DNA of 64,000 bases, taken from NCBI GenBank assembly GCA_016617855.1, contig JAECUM010001756.1, positions 124,001-188,000 on the forward strand, read 5' to 3'. This DNA is from Megalonaias nervosa (lineage: Eukaryota; Mollusca; Bivalvia; Unionida; Unionidae). The notes beneath the pieces are model-generated. The model was not told where the DNA came from, ran no database searches, and saw only the letters and a list, made by a program, of their open reading frames with translations. The translations under genes were made by a program, and so were the position numbers. Positions 21,777-32,727 of this stretch are shown piece by piece (position 1 is the stretch's first letter; every line of letters starts with the position of its first letter).

Positions 21777-23642
21777 ATGGCAAATCCAAACAAGCGATGA
21801 AAAATCGATTGCGAAAATCGTACTTTTCACGAATCATGGACAGAGGACTATTTGTTTATCTTGCTGGCACGGACCGATGCGCGACCCATTTGCTTGATTT
21901 GTCACAACGCAGTTGCCGTGATAAAGGGTGGAAACATTAAAAGACATTACGAAAGTAAGCACATGGATTTTGATTCTAAATACCCTCCACGACTGAGTCT
22001 TCGTTTGGATAAAGTGAACACACTCAAAGCAGGTATTGAGAGCAGCATGGCGATGATGAAAAAGACCACAACAGTTCAGCAAAAAGCATCAGAGGCTTCG
22101 CTTCGTGTAATATGGACTTTGGGGAGACGAAAGAAGCCATTCGCTGATGCAGAAGTTGTGAAAGAGTGCATGATAGAGGCGATGTTGACGCTATTTGACG
22201 ATAAAAATATTATTGAAGCGATTGCAGGAATCCCTCTTTCTGACAGCACCGCAAGCCATCGCGTTGAAGACCTTGCAGAAAACGTGTACCAGCAGCTACT
22301 TCAAGATCTCAAAAGGGCACAAGTTTTTGCATTGGCATGTGATGAGTCTACAGATGGCACTGATATTTCACAATTATGTGTTTACGTTCGCTATTTCAAT
22401 GGGAAGGATTTCTCTGAAGATCTGCTGACAATGCTTCCTTTAACTAAACACTCCAGAGGTGAGGATGTTTTTCAATGTTTGAGCAAATTCTTGGAGGAAA
22501 CTGGCCTACAGGTTTCTAAACTAGTGTCATTAACAACAGATGGAGCTCCTGCCATGACAGGAAAAAGCAAGGGTTTGGCAGCACGTATGAAAGAGATTCA
22601 ACCAAAACTGCTGTCTTATCACTGTATCATTCATCAGTCAGTTTTATGTTCCAAGTTTAACGCTGAAGTTGCAAATGTAATGAATATGGTGATGAAGATG
22701 ATTAATTTCATACGATGTAATTCCACACTCCAGCATCGCCTTTTTCGAGCATTCCTTGAAGAGACTTTGTCTGATTATAATGATCTTCTTGTCCATAACG
22801 ATGTTCGTTGGCTGAGTAAGGGTAAAGCTACTGCAAGATTCTGGAACCTCCGTAATGAAGTCACTGAATTTCTTTAATCAACAACATCTAGCAAAGCGGC
22901 TGAGTTTGTGTCATTCTTGAGTAATTCGAATCAGATGGCAATTATTGCTTTCCTGGTTGATATCACTGGATATTTAAATGATTTAAATCTATGCTTGCAA
23001 GGAAGAGACAAGACAGTCATACATCTTGCCTCAAAATGTCGTGCTTTTGAAGCAAAATTGGGTTTATTTGCGGAAGACTTGGCCAATGATCAATTACTGC
23101 ATTTCCCAACAACAAAAAGTATAAATCCATCACGTCACCTGTTAGAAACTGCAACAACGTTTGTGCAGCAACTTCAACATGAATCTGAAGAGCGTTTTCA
23201 GGAATTCAAAGGTCTTGAGGGCATTTTCCAGTTTGTTATCAGCCCATTTACAGTTCCTGCTGCTGGTGACTGGACAGCAACAGCTGAAGCTAAGTTTTCT
23301 GTCTCACAGGCAGCCCTTCAGTTTGAAACTACAGACCTTCAAGCTGAAGACACCCTAAGACTGAAGTTTCAAGAAGTGGATATTACCGATTTCTGGTCCA
23401 CGTTTGTCAGTGACTCTCAGTATCCAAAAACCAGACAACTTGTTATTGCTGTTCTGACGATGTTTGGATCAACATACACATGCGAATCAACCTTCTCCAC
23501 AATGAACATAATTAAATCAAAGTACAGAAATTCTCTCACAGATGAGCACCTGCATATGGCGCTACGAATTGCACAGACTTCATACTCTCCGGATTACAAA
23601 AACATTCTGAAGCTGAAAAGCCGGTTTCATTGCTCTCACTAA
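21777..23642 (+). pseudogene. hAT transposase (BED finger, Charlie/ZBED-like), two stops
   Basis: One frame of 621 codons from ATG 21777 to the stop at 23640-23642, interrupted only by TGA at 21798-21800 (codon 8, plausibly from CGA) and TAA at 22875-22877. Order: a BED-type zinc finger (C-L-I-C ... KRHYESKH) near residues 40-62; RNase H-like catalytic core with the first Asp in ACDESTDGTD and the second in LTTDGAPAMTGKSKG; a YHCIIHQ motif; and a C-terminal hAT dimerisation block with TFSTMNIIKSKYRNSLTDEH near residues 577-596. Length and motifs fit the hAT-Charlie-like group that gave rise to vertebrate ZBED, FAM200 and GTF2IRD2 C-terminal proteins. The high integrity of the rest indicates recent loss of function. 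An apparent start at 21852 is only the first open stretch after the first stop. Confidence 0.93.
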
Positions 23643-23832
23643 GGTACCAATGAGTATGAGTTTGATGTTTCGTCTTCTAGCCATATTAAAATGATAAAAA
23701 GTTATGTTATCTTGTTTAAAAAAATTAAATATATATCTTATTCATTTTCATTTCACGATGTAGGTGTAAAACTTAAGTTAAAATTATATTTATATATTAA
23801 ATTTACATTAAAGCACAGAATAACTCTTGAAA

Positions 23833-23872
23833 CACGTTTTCGTAAGTGCTTACTTACACTTACGAAAACGTG
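23833..23872. repeat. perfect 16-bp hairpin in hAT 3' region
   Basis: Arms CACGTTTTCGTAAGTG and its exact reverse complement around an 8-base loop (CTTACTTA), about 190 bp after the transposase stop and 100 bp before the right terminal repeat. Confidence 0.95.
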
Positions 23873-23972
23873 ACTGTATGTTGAAAAATGTCTTTAAAGT
23901 TCAAACAAATGGACTGTAACATTTGGACCCCGAATTTAACCCATTCAAAAATTATGGACCGCCACAAAAAGT

Positions 23973-23987
23973 ATTTGAGTAGCCCTG
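23973..23987 (-). repeat. hAT right terminal inverted repeat
   Basis: ATTTGAGTAGCCCTG, the exact reverse complement of 21465-21479. It is followed by target copy GCATGCAC at 23988-23995. Confidence 0.95.
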
Positions 23988-24199
23988 GCATGCACCTTTC
24001 TCCTTGTCAGGCTTTGGAAAACCGTGTCCAAATCCAATGAACCAAACACCATCTTTCTGGTACCTCGAATCACTTGTACATGAACCATAGCAAAAATGCT
24101 CAGTGGTCACCATATTAAATAATTACTTTTCCAGAAGAATATATAGCTTGTTTATAAATTTCAAAATGCTGCCAGCATCCATGTTACTACGTGTCACTA

Positions 24200-24291
24200 G
24201 CGGCTTTGTCCGAAAACAATATAGCCGCAGCCAGGGCAATGACATCATGGTTTATTTTTACCACAAGGCTGAATTAAGTACAAGTGCCATT
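24200..24291 (-). repeat. right terminal segment of relic B (inverted)
   Basis: GGCTTTGTCCGAAAACAATA, GACATCATGGTTTATTTTTA and GTACAAGTGCCATTG. It lies about 90 bp upstream of the THAP-like start codon on the minus strand and mirrors 19490-19570. Confidence 0.6.
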
Positions 24292-26315
24292 GTATCATGG
24301 ATAACATAGTAAGTACTGTTTAATTATCCAAATAATAATGACACAGTTTCCAAAATGCAAGTGTTTCTTTGTGACACTCTATAAAGTTATACAGGTCATG
24401 TAGGCATTCAACGCCGATTAATTATTGCATTAACTGGTGTCATTTTTAGAATTTTATTCTATATACCTTTAAATGGCAGTTATTCACTTTATTTGGATCC
24501 TCATACATCCATATTCCTTGCAAAGTATGTACGGCAAAATTAATATTAAAGTACATGGATATTTTTGGATAAGATCAACCTAAAGGTGTGATCCAGCACA
24601 ATCTGAATTGAATGTCATGCGCCTTGATTTCACAATAATAGCTACACATGCTGATAAACAAATTTGTACTACCCTATACTGTGACAATTATTAAACTCAA
24701 AGTGCTTTTCTCTTGATCCAGTTTAGTACATGGCCACCATTCTAAAAGTCCATAGCGACTGATGATTTTTGTCTGGAAATTTATTGATAATAGATAAGGT
24801 GCAGATCATTTAATAACCAGGATCGAATAGACTTTAGTTAAGTAAAATTAGTTCAGTACTGTATTTTAAAATGACAATTTATATTTAAGACGGGTAAATG
24901 CACTTGACCTGTATGACTTTTACTATAGTAAAAAATAAAGCAATTTTTATTGCTCATCTTTGTGAATTCCCCCATTTTTTAATTAACCAATTTTAATGTG
25001 TCCTTTTCTCACCAAATGCCTACTCTCCCACCTTGACCCAGGCTGGGGTTGACAGTAAAGTCATTAAATTCATCATATACTGTCTTCCTATGTTGAAATA
25101 CATGTATAAACTTTTGCGTAAAATTTACTACTTCACAATAAGGTACTGACCATTTAATTTTCGGAGAGAGAGTGGAGGCCTAGGATTTTTTTTCTTTTAC
25201 TTCAGGACAATTAATTTTTTTTCAACTAATATAATGAATATAACTGGTTCTTTGTTCTACAATTTAGAGCAAAACTATTTTTTCAAGTTATCAGGGGTCT
25301 GACATTTTTATTTTAAACCCCCCCCCAACTATATGGGCAGTCTCTAAACCACCCCATAGGAAACGAAAAAATACCTTTCCTGCATATGTTTACCATACAG
25401 AAAAGTACATATCAGGTAGGATGAATTTCCACCACCCAATTTTAGGAGCAACAGTTATATACAGGATGACACACAGGCAGACAAAATGTATTAAAATTAT
25501 AAAGTAAAGGAGTTATGAATACTTGGGAATCATAATCTTCCACTCCGTTCCAGAAAACTATGATCCTTTAGGTACAAATATGAACTATTGGCCAGAGATA
25601 TATAGGCACCAAAGTGGGCATATGGGCAGAAATGGTGAAAAATATGTATTATTCATCTACTGGCAGCTGGAAACCATTAACACAGGAAGAGAAAAATTTA
25701 CATATTCAACCCACAGAGGTCCTCATTCATAAAAACAGTTTCTCTCCTACTCTTCCTGTTTATCAACCTGTTCCATGCCTACTTGAGTAGTAACCAGCAG
25801 ATTTTCATTAACACATGGCGAGTGAGGGTGATCTCCAGACCTACACACACAGGGTAACTCCAGTACTGTTACTGGGATGCTAACAATAAATGTGAAAGGC
25901 CAAGCTGACCCTGCCAAAACTGTTTTAAACTTTCAACAAAACAAGAAGTTTGTTTTGTACAACACACACATCCTAGATGCATAAAAATAAAAAAGTTCTC
26001 CCTCAAAATAATGATAAAACTACCAAAATTTATTAAAATGGTGCAAAAAATCTGAAAACATCAGCACTCTGAATTTGCATCATATACGTACTGTGAACAC
26101 ATATCATCTATCATTGTCGATTCATTTGTTTTCATCAGTATCACTTTTCATATTTTTGCAAATAACAGGTCTGTTAGTACTGAAGTTCGTGGCCTTGGAA
26201 AGGTGTTCTACTGTCTCCTTGAGAAGGGTCATTGTTCATAGGTGTTTAATCTCGCAGTCTGAAGAAACAACGAACTCCACACAAATTGGTACAAAATGAA
26301 ATTAATGACTTCACA

Positions 26316-26372
<57 letters not shown>

Positions 26373-26560
26373 CATACATATATCATCATGCCAAAAGAAT
26401 TCATCTGAGCAGTTGGGAGATTTTTATATTTATAATTGTGCTAACAAGGTTTCCTTAAAATTGGCAACTGAAGTTAATTAGATTGCCTAGACATCCAAAG
26501 AAACATTTTTATTCTATTTCAGTTACATTTTAAAAACTTGATCTTTAGTTGACACTATAC
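24292..26560. other. noncoding, TA microsatellite near its end
   Basis: AT-rich. A poly-C run lies near 25320 and a (TA)n microsatellite at about 26320-26367 runs into TACA units. A 69-codon open frame at 25523 has no recognisable content. Confidence 0.5.
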
Positions 26561-26886
26561 AGTCACCATTGTGCTGAGGTGCTACAAAATGCTATTAGGA
26601 TGTGGGAGGTCACGGGTTCGAACCCAGGCCGAGTCACACCAAAGACTTATAAAAATGGTACTAGCATCTGCTTCATTTGGTGCTCAGCATTAGGAGGTTA
26701 GTGTTAGGACTGGTCGGTTTGGTGTTAGGATAACGTGAATGTGGGGGACATGATGCTAAATGTCTGTGACATGATGCCTCAGTGCTAGACATCACTATAA
26801 ATTGCCACACTGCAGACAGTGTAGTGATATGACTGGAAAATTGTTACAGCTACAATAAAAAATCCAAATCACACACACACACACAC
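26561..26886 (+). mobile_element. tRNA-derived SINE, copy 4
   Basis: The A-box end of the head is degraded, but B-box-like GGTTCGAACCC (near 26614), the full body and the CA tail are present. Confidence 0.85.
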
Positions 26887-27104
26887 CATTGCATACATAT
26901 ATTTGCCTACATAACATGGTTTCTGCAAAAGGATGTTCACAACCTCACTCAGGATGGACAGAAGGAAGTAAGACTGCCCCAATGCACTTCATAATTATGC
27001 AATCTATTAATTAACAAATGAAAATGCAGTAACCAGAGTCCCAAGTGGGTCCAGGATCACTCACCTGGACTAACATCTGCCAGAATGCAAAATCTGAAAC
27101 ATTT

Positions 27105-27660
27105 TGTCAAGAAATCAAGTCTAGTAGAATACATTCTGTCAGATGTGTCCAATGTCTGTTGAGACAATTTTTGAGAAGACACTGACTTGATATTGTCATT
27201 AACAGAGTTCAAATTAAAATCAAGATCCACCTACTTATAACAAGTAGATCTGACAGGCATTGATAAATATTCATGTTCTGGTGACCTTTGTTACAGATGT
27301 TAAAGGCAATTTATGTAAGGGTGTTTGAATATAAAATTTGGTTTCATTCTGGAGACAGGTATTTGAGAAGAATTATGTTTCTGAAGGTTTTCCTTCTTTC
27401 TAATTTTTGCAATATTTATTATCTGATCAGCATCATTTGAAGAAACTGATAGTAGTTCAAGCCAGGATGCTTTCTGCCAAATTTAGTCAAATTCTTGTAA
27501 ACAATTTTTAGAGCTGTCGTATAAAGGTTTTTATATTGTTAGCAATGGCGGCTGTATTTATAAACTTGAAAGGAGATCATGCTAGACTGTTTTGAATATA
27601 ATTTGGTTTTAATTCTGAGGAGTGGTTTTTGAGAAGCTGAACATAGTAAACACTGATGGA
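27105..27660 (+). repeat. dispersed repeat G, long diverged block
   Basis: Repeated words include GATCAGCATCATTTGAAG, GTTCAAGCCAGGATGCTTTC and 'GCCAAATTTAGTCAAATTC', plus several 'GGTTTTNATTCTGNAGA' and 'TTTGAGAAG' repeats at about 140-170 bp spacing. No coding sequence. Confidence 0.45.
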
Positions 27661-27879
27661 TAAAACACAACACAAAAATAAGAACACCAGATGTGGGACC
27701 AAACTGTAAGCTTGCCAGGTATAATGGCCAGGCGAGTTTAACTAAACTAAACACATTATCAATATAAACTGGTCAATGAATGAAAATGGTAGGTCAGTTT
27801 ACAAAGAGTACACTGATCACTGTATCTAAATGATGATGGGAAACTTTTTACTTTGTCTGTTTTAGAGAGTTAACAGTTC

Positions 27880-28480
27880 TGACATGGTCCCTGGGATACC
27901 AAATGCTGCTGAGTCAGCAATTCTTAATCAGTTACTGGAACTTTTTATACAAAGTTCAGCTGTTCTCAAGTTAACATTCCCAAGCAGTTCTAACCTGGTT
28001 TTTTGAGGCACTATTATAAACTGTTACCTGGAATACCAAATACATCTATTGCAAAATTGTTAATTTGATTCAATCAGAATTGCTGAATAAGCAATACTGA
28101 ATCAGTGCTTTACATGCTTTATTAATGTATGTAATGAATTAATTTCAGTCTGCTTCATTAATATGTGTAATTAATAAATTCTAATCTGCTTCTTTCAGTG
28201 GAGCACTTCTGACCTAGTCCCTGGAGTATAACAATGACATGTACCCTGGAATACTAATTACTACAAAGTCTGCAGTTCTGAATTAGTCAAGGGCATACTA
28301 AATAATAAGTATACTTGTGAAATCTGAATATCAATGGAAATCAGTCCCAGAGTTACCAAACACCAGTCCCCATGTATGAATCAATCCCAACAATACATAA
28401 TACTACATAGTCTGGCTATATTCAACTGGTCCTTGGAAAACCAAATACATGTACTGAAAACTTATGGGCAACAATTTGGC
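27880..28480 (+). repeat. diverged tandem repeat of 'CCCTGGAATACCAAATAC'
   Basis: About six poorly conserved units containing TTCTGACCTGGTCCCTGG, ATACCAAATAC and a 'CTGCNGAGTCNGCAATTCT' phrase. Unit length is irregular, around 60-100 bp. Confidence 0.45.
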
Positions 28481-28602
28481 CAAGTCCAAAGACTTTAAAA
28501 TACTGCTGAGTTGGCATTAGTCTGGGAACCATATGATGGAAAAAATATGAACCACATAAGCAGATAAGAAGGAAATACAATGACCTAGATCTATTAAAAT
28601 AT

Positions 28603-28683
28603 TGCCATCATTTATTAAATGGAATCAAATGCCATCATTTATTAAATGGAATCAAATGCCATCATTTATTTAATGGAATCAAT
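28603..28683 (+). repeat. 27-bp tandem repeat, three units
   Basis: Unit TGCCATCATTTATTAAATGG plus AATCAAA, starting at 28603, 28630 and 28657. Confidence 0.93.
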
Positions 28684-29953
28684 GCACAAATGAGTTCAAT
28701 CAACACACTGCCAGTCCTTTCATACACAAATCGATACAAAACTGAATTAGATGCACTTCACAAAGAATGACTTATCTACAAAGCAAGTTGATAGTAGTAA
28801 GAAATGATCAAGTTATCTCCTCTTGTACCAAATCAATCCAACAGCCATCTCAAATGTGACAACTGCAACATATGATATTATCTTTGCTGTCAAATTCGAC
28901 ATATGTTCAAATAATGAGAGCATTCTCACTGGTGGCTTCACTTTACTGCAAATTCTGTTGGAATAGACCAACCAGATCTAATTAAGAAGAAATCAATATC
29001 ACATGATCAACTGGGATGAAATTGCTCTCCAGTACTTTGATGTGGCCTACAATGAGAGGTTTTAACAGCCTCAAGAGTTGTTTACCTGCGTTATAATTAC
29101 TTTAACAACGAAATTTAAACTACTACCGTTAATTTAGCAAGGATGCCAAACTTTCAAAAATCTAAAATATATTAAGGTATTTGATGCAGTATTGTTTGTA
29201 AAAAAAACAAAACAGATAAAAATGTTGCAGGTATGAACAGGAAATTTACTTATACTTTAATTTTTGTGAAAATTTTATGACAGTATTCTGTTTTGGAATT
29301 CATGTGTATAAGGTTACATTCTGAAGTCCATTTCAACAAGATCTAACATATATCTGCTTTTGCAAGTCATTGTGGGTAATTTTTGGCAAGGCATTGTGGG
29401 TAAAACTGGGCAAGTTGTATACTTTTTTTTACTATCTGTCCTCTATAGTAATGAATATTTTTCTAAAGAAGAACCTAAAATTAGTCACAACCATATTACC
29501 TTGCAGGAAATTACCAAGAATGACTGCAGAAATGGTATATTAGCATCATAATTTGGACATGTACTTAAGTCTGCTACTTCTAACAGAAACTGATGTTCAT
29601 TTCATTCACCGGCTCAAAATAACTGAGCTCTTGTTTTGTCAAGGTTTCTGCTTATCAGTTTTAATTTCATGATGGGTTTTCTTTCTTCTGAAAACTGGCA
29701 ATGCAAAACAGGAAAGTGTTACTTTTATGACAGAATGATATCAATCAGTGGAACCTGATAAAGATAAATGTACATGTAGTCAGTACCTCAGGTCTTCAGT
29801 AGACCAAATAATGACCACTGTATGCAACCAACTTCCACAGATAGGTTATCTCCAACAAACTCTACATTTTCCTATTATGGAAAATAATGTCTTTGTTCAA
29901 GCAGAAAATTCTTTTAAACCAAAATTTGTTCATCTTGTGTTGATTGAACAAGT
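28684..29953. other. noncoding, nothing recognised
   Basis: A short repeated phrase 'GGCATTGTGGGTAA' (29369-29403) is the only local structure noted. Confidence 0.45.
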
Positions 29954-30156
29954 TACTGTATATACTCACTTGTAAGTAGTGTACAACTTCAAACAACACA
30001 GACCATGATCTGCTGTAGCACAATGTACTGGCAGATGGGGGCCTACTTATTATTCCCGACAAACTGCATTGACCCAGATATGTTGGCCCATTATAGGATG
30101 GAACATCTGGGTTGATACAGCTGGATCAGACTTATAAGCAAGTAAATACAGTATAT
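29954..30156. mobile_element. palindromic MITE-like family P, full copy
   Basis: Left end TACTGTATATACTCACTTGT; right end, inverted, ATACTGTATTTACTTGCTTA. The interior has CATGATCTGCTGTAGCACAA and, inverted, CCCAGATATGTTGGC. About 203 bp, no coding content. Confidence 0.7.
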
Positions 30157-30173
30157 CTATTTCATTTTGAGTT

Positions 30174-30490
30174 CACCGCTCTGGTGGCCTATTGGTTACA
30201 GCATCCGCCTCGGATGCGGGAGGTCAGAGGTTTGAACCCCAGCTGAGTTATACCAAAGACTTGTAAAAATGGTACTAACAGCTGCCTAGCTAGGCCCTCA
30301 GCATTAAGAGGTGAGTATTAGGACTGGTCGGCCTGGTGTCAGGATAATGTGACTGGGTGGGACATCATGCTACATGTCCACGGCATGATGCCCCAGTGCT
30401 AGACATAAACTGCCGCACTGCAGACATCATAGCGATATGACTGAAAAATTGTTAAAGCTACATTAAAAATCAAACACACACACACATACA
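30174..30490 (+). mobile_element. tRNA-derived SINE, copy 5
   Basis: Full length, with TTTTGAGTT on both sides (30165-30173 and 30495-30503), a 9-bp target duplication. B-box-like GGTTTGAACCC lies near 30229. A few bases of the body (ATCACT) are deleted near 30403. Confidence 0.92.
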
Positions 30491-30881
30491 ATCCTTTTGA
30501 GTTTATGATTTTACGAGAAACTGTTTCATTACTGGGAGTATGCCACAATGAGTTATCTATGTCAAGTTATGAAGTAGTAGGTTTGTCATATGTTGAATAT
30601 TGTGCCAAGGTTTACATTATGCTGTAATGATATTATTTTCAGACTAATCATCAGTTTAGGTTGAGAAACTAGAGTCCACTGAAGGGCTGATGCTGTAACA
30701 TCCAAAAGGAATTTAAAGGAATTGAAGATAAGACTGTTTTATGTTGGAAGTATCTGTGATATTCTTCAGCAATAACAAGATTTTTAAATTAATTGCTGTG
30801 GTGGCCAGACTGGATGTCAGATTGTCACCATTTTCAGTTAGGACAAAGTAAACTCTAGAAATCTTTTGTTGACAACCCTAA

Positions 30882-31097
30882 ATCAATATGACCAAGCTGT
30901 TAAATCAGTGTAACTATATCAATATGACCAAGCTGTTAAATCAGTATGACTATATCAATATGACCAAGCTGTTAAATCAGTATGACAATATCAATATGAC
31001 CAAGCCATTAAATCAGTATAACTATATCAATATGACCAAGCTGTTAAATCAGTATAACTATATCAATATGACCAAGCTGTTAAATCAGTATAACTCT
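30882..31097 (+). repeat. 36-bp minisatellite, six units
   Basis: Units read ATCAATATGACCAAGCTGTT then AAATCAGT and AT(A/G)AC(T/A)AT. The 36-bp period keeps one frame open (repeating MTKLLNQ), which is a by-product, not a gene. Confidence 0.95.
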
Positions 31098-31586
31098 ATG
31101 GATCAATCTTAACCAGGTTTTAAATTAATTCAAATGATTGTAAGAATTACCAGTTTGGAAAATCAGTATGACTATAACAATTAACTGATTTTCCAAGGAT
31201 GCTAAATATCTTTTTCCACTAGTGAGTCTCAAGATAACGAAGACTATCCAAGATAAATTTCACCGAGTGTATACCTTGCTGCTCAGATTCCTAAAACATT
31301 TATGTGCCTAGAGTTTACTACTACTCACAACTGCAGAATATGAAGTTCACCTTGGCCAACATGATACTCTCTTGAATACCTAGAAAGCTGCCTCAAACTG
31401 GTAGTTCATTCAGTAGACAGGAGAAAGAAATTCAATTACATGCCTTGATTCCTCATGCAAGTGGTACAACATATAGCTAGGGTTTCTTCAATCAATTCTA
31501 TGGTGATATGAAGCAAATATTTCCCACAGTATCTTTCAAACAATTAATGCTGCTTTCCTCAGATTTTACTTATCTTACTCTTAGCA

Positions 31587-32345
31587 GCAATGAATCTGTT
31601 GGCATATAATTCAACTGTTGATGGCAATGAATCTGTTGGCATATACTTCAACTGTTGGTGGCAATGAATCTGTTGACATAAAACTCAACTGTTGGTGGCA
31701 ATGAATCTGTTGGCATATAATTCAACTGCTAATGGCAATCAATATGCTGGCATATAATTCAACTGCTAATGGCAATCAATGTGTTGACATATAATTCAAC
31801 TGTTGATGGCAATGAATTTGTTGACATAATTCAACTGTTGACTGCAATGAATCTGTTGGCATATAATTCAACTGTTGATGGCAATGAAACTGTTGGCATA
31901 TAATTCAACTGATGATCCAATGAAACTGTTGGCATATAATTCAACTGATGATGCAATGAATCTGTTGGCATATAATTCAACTGATGATGCAATGAAACTG
32001 TTGGCATATAATTCAACTGATGATGCAATGAAACTGTTGGCATATAATTCAACTGATGATGCAATGAATCTGTTGGCATGTAATTCAACTGATGATGCAA
32101 TGAATCTGTTGGCATATAATTCAACTGATGATGCAATGAATCTGTTGGCATATAATTCAACTGTTCATGACAAAGAATGTGCTGGCATATAATTCAACTG
32201 TTGATAGCAATGAATCTGTTGGTCTATAATTCAAATGTTGACGGTAATGAATCTGTTGGCATATATAATTCAACTGATGATGCAATGAATCTGTTGGCAT
32301 ATAATTCAATTCCTGATGGCAATGAATCTGTTGGCCTATAAAACA
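31587..32345 (+). repeat. 36-37-bp minisatellite, about 20 units
   Basis: Unit GCAATGAATCTGTTGGCATA plus TAATTCAACTGTTGATG. The first part has a 37-bp period (GTTGATGGC); the middle block (31890-32160) is 36 bp (GATGATGC). Both strands show repeating open frames of about 105 codons in the 36-bp part; these are artefacts. Confidence 0.95.
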
Positions 32346-32429
32346 ACTGTTGGTCTATCAATCACATAGGAAAGATGCAAATAAACCTAATACAGTTATT
32401 ATGATCTTGGGACTAAAAAGCAATATACA

Positions 32430-32727
32430 GCTCTCCTTTGTTATAATGCAGTAGCTTGGGTCCCTTACTGCCAACTGCATTATGTACCTGACTGTATTAT
32501 ACTGAGAACCACAATATCCATGAAACTGTGATGTATTGAGAATAGCATAATATACAGAACCATGGTAGAGCAGGTACTATCAAAATTCATTAAATATTGG
32601 TGTTTTGAAGAGGAAATGAAAATATAAGACTAAGCTTCACTATGTTTTCTTTCAACCCTTATTGTCACACATTGGTATGAATTTGGTCATATTATCCACA
32701 TGCATTGTAACGAGGTACAGATGTAGT
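32430..32727 (+). mobile_element. MITE-like family M, copy 2
   Basis: Starts CTCTCCTTTGTTATAATGCA and shares 'GTATTGAGAATAGCATAATA', 'GGAAATGAAAATATAAGACT' and 'CATTGGTATGAATTTGGTC' with copies at 8815 and 43428. Ends near GTAACGAGGTACAG. Confidence 0.6.

Larger units (their letters stand above)
21465..23987 (+). mobile_element. hAT transposon, near full length (2523 bp)
   Basis: Perfect 15-bp terminal inverted repeats: CAGGGCTACTCAAAT at 21465-21479 and its reverse complement at 23973-23987. The subterminal regions repeat GGACCGC words (21483, 21501, 23956 inverse). Degenerate 8-bp duplications flank it, the size expected for hAT. Inside lies one transposase frame with two stops. The element lies within the THAP-like exon of relic B and so is younger than that relic. 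Confidence 0.92.
21376..24113 (-). pseudogene. THAP-like exon split by the hAT insertion
   Basis: ATG at plus 24113-24111 opens MVTTEHFCYGSCTSDSRY, then GVWFIGF and FPKPDKEKG. The hAT element interrupts it at 23995. With one target-site copy and the element skipped, the same frame continues from 21464 to a TGA at 21376-21378, reading CDEYIIGADVILP, then NVMKDTCICSLH. C-Y-G-(S/T)-C followed by 'FPKP...K' and ending 'KDTYICSLHF'-like is the C2CH layout of THAP-like domains found at the start of invertebrate THAP-DDE proteins (family knowledge). The frame staying open across the repaired junction strongly supports both the exon and the insertion site. A large deletion then removes most of the transposase. 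Confidence 0.7.
19228..24291. mobile_element. ISL2EU-like DNA transposon relic B with nested hAT
   Basis: Tandem array 19228-19488, left terminal segment 19490-19570, SAP-YqaJ gene fragments on the plus strand (19581-20642), transposase fragments on the minus strand (24113 down to 21281), and inverted terminal segment 24200-24291. The two genes therefore converge. Removing the hAT element (21465-23987) leaves about 2.5 kb, much shorter than a complete two-gene element, so both genes carry large internal deletions. The family name rests on the pairing of SAP-YqaJ-like and THAP-DDE-like proteins and is inference. Confidence 0.62.

Noticed and set aside
21852..22877. Two separate genes in the hAT region (341 and 244 codons)
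   Set aside because: Both lie in the same frame, separated by a single TAA, and form one transposase.
30888..31112. 74-codon frame of MTKLLNQ repeats
   Set aside because: Product of the 36-bp tandem repeat.
31831..32192. 105-109-codon frames on both strands
   Set aside because: The 36-bp minisatellite period is a multiple of three and keeps frames open; no domain, and both strands behave alike.
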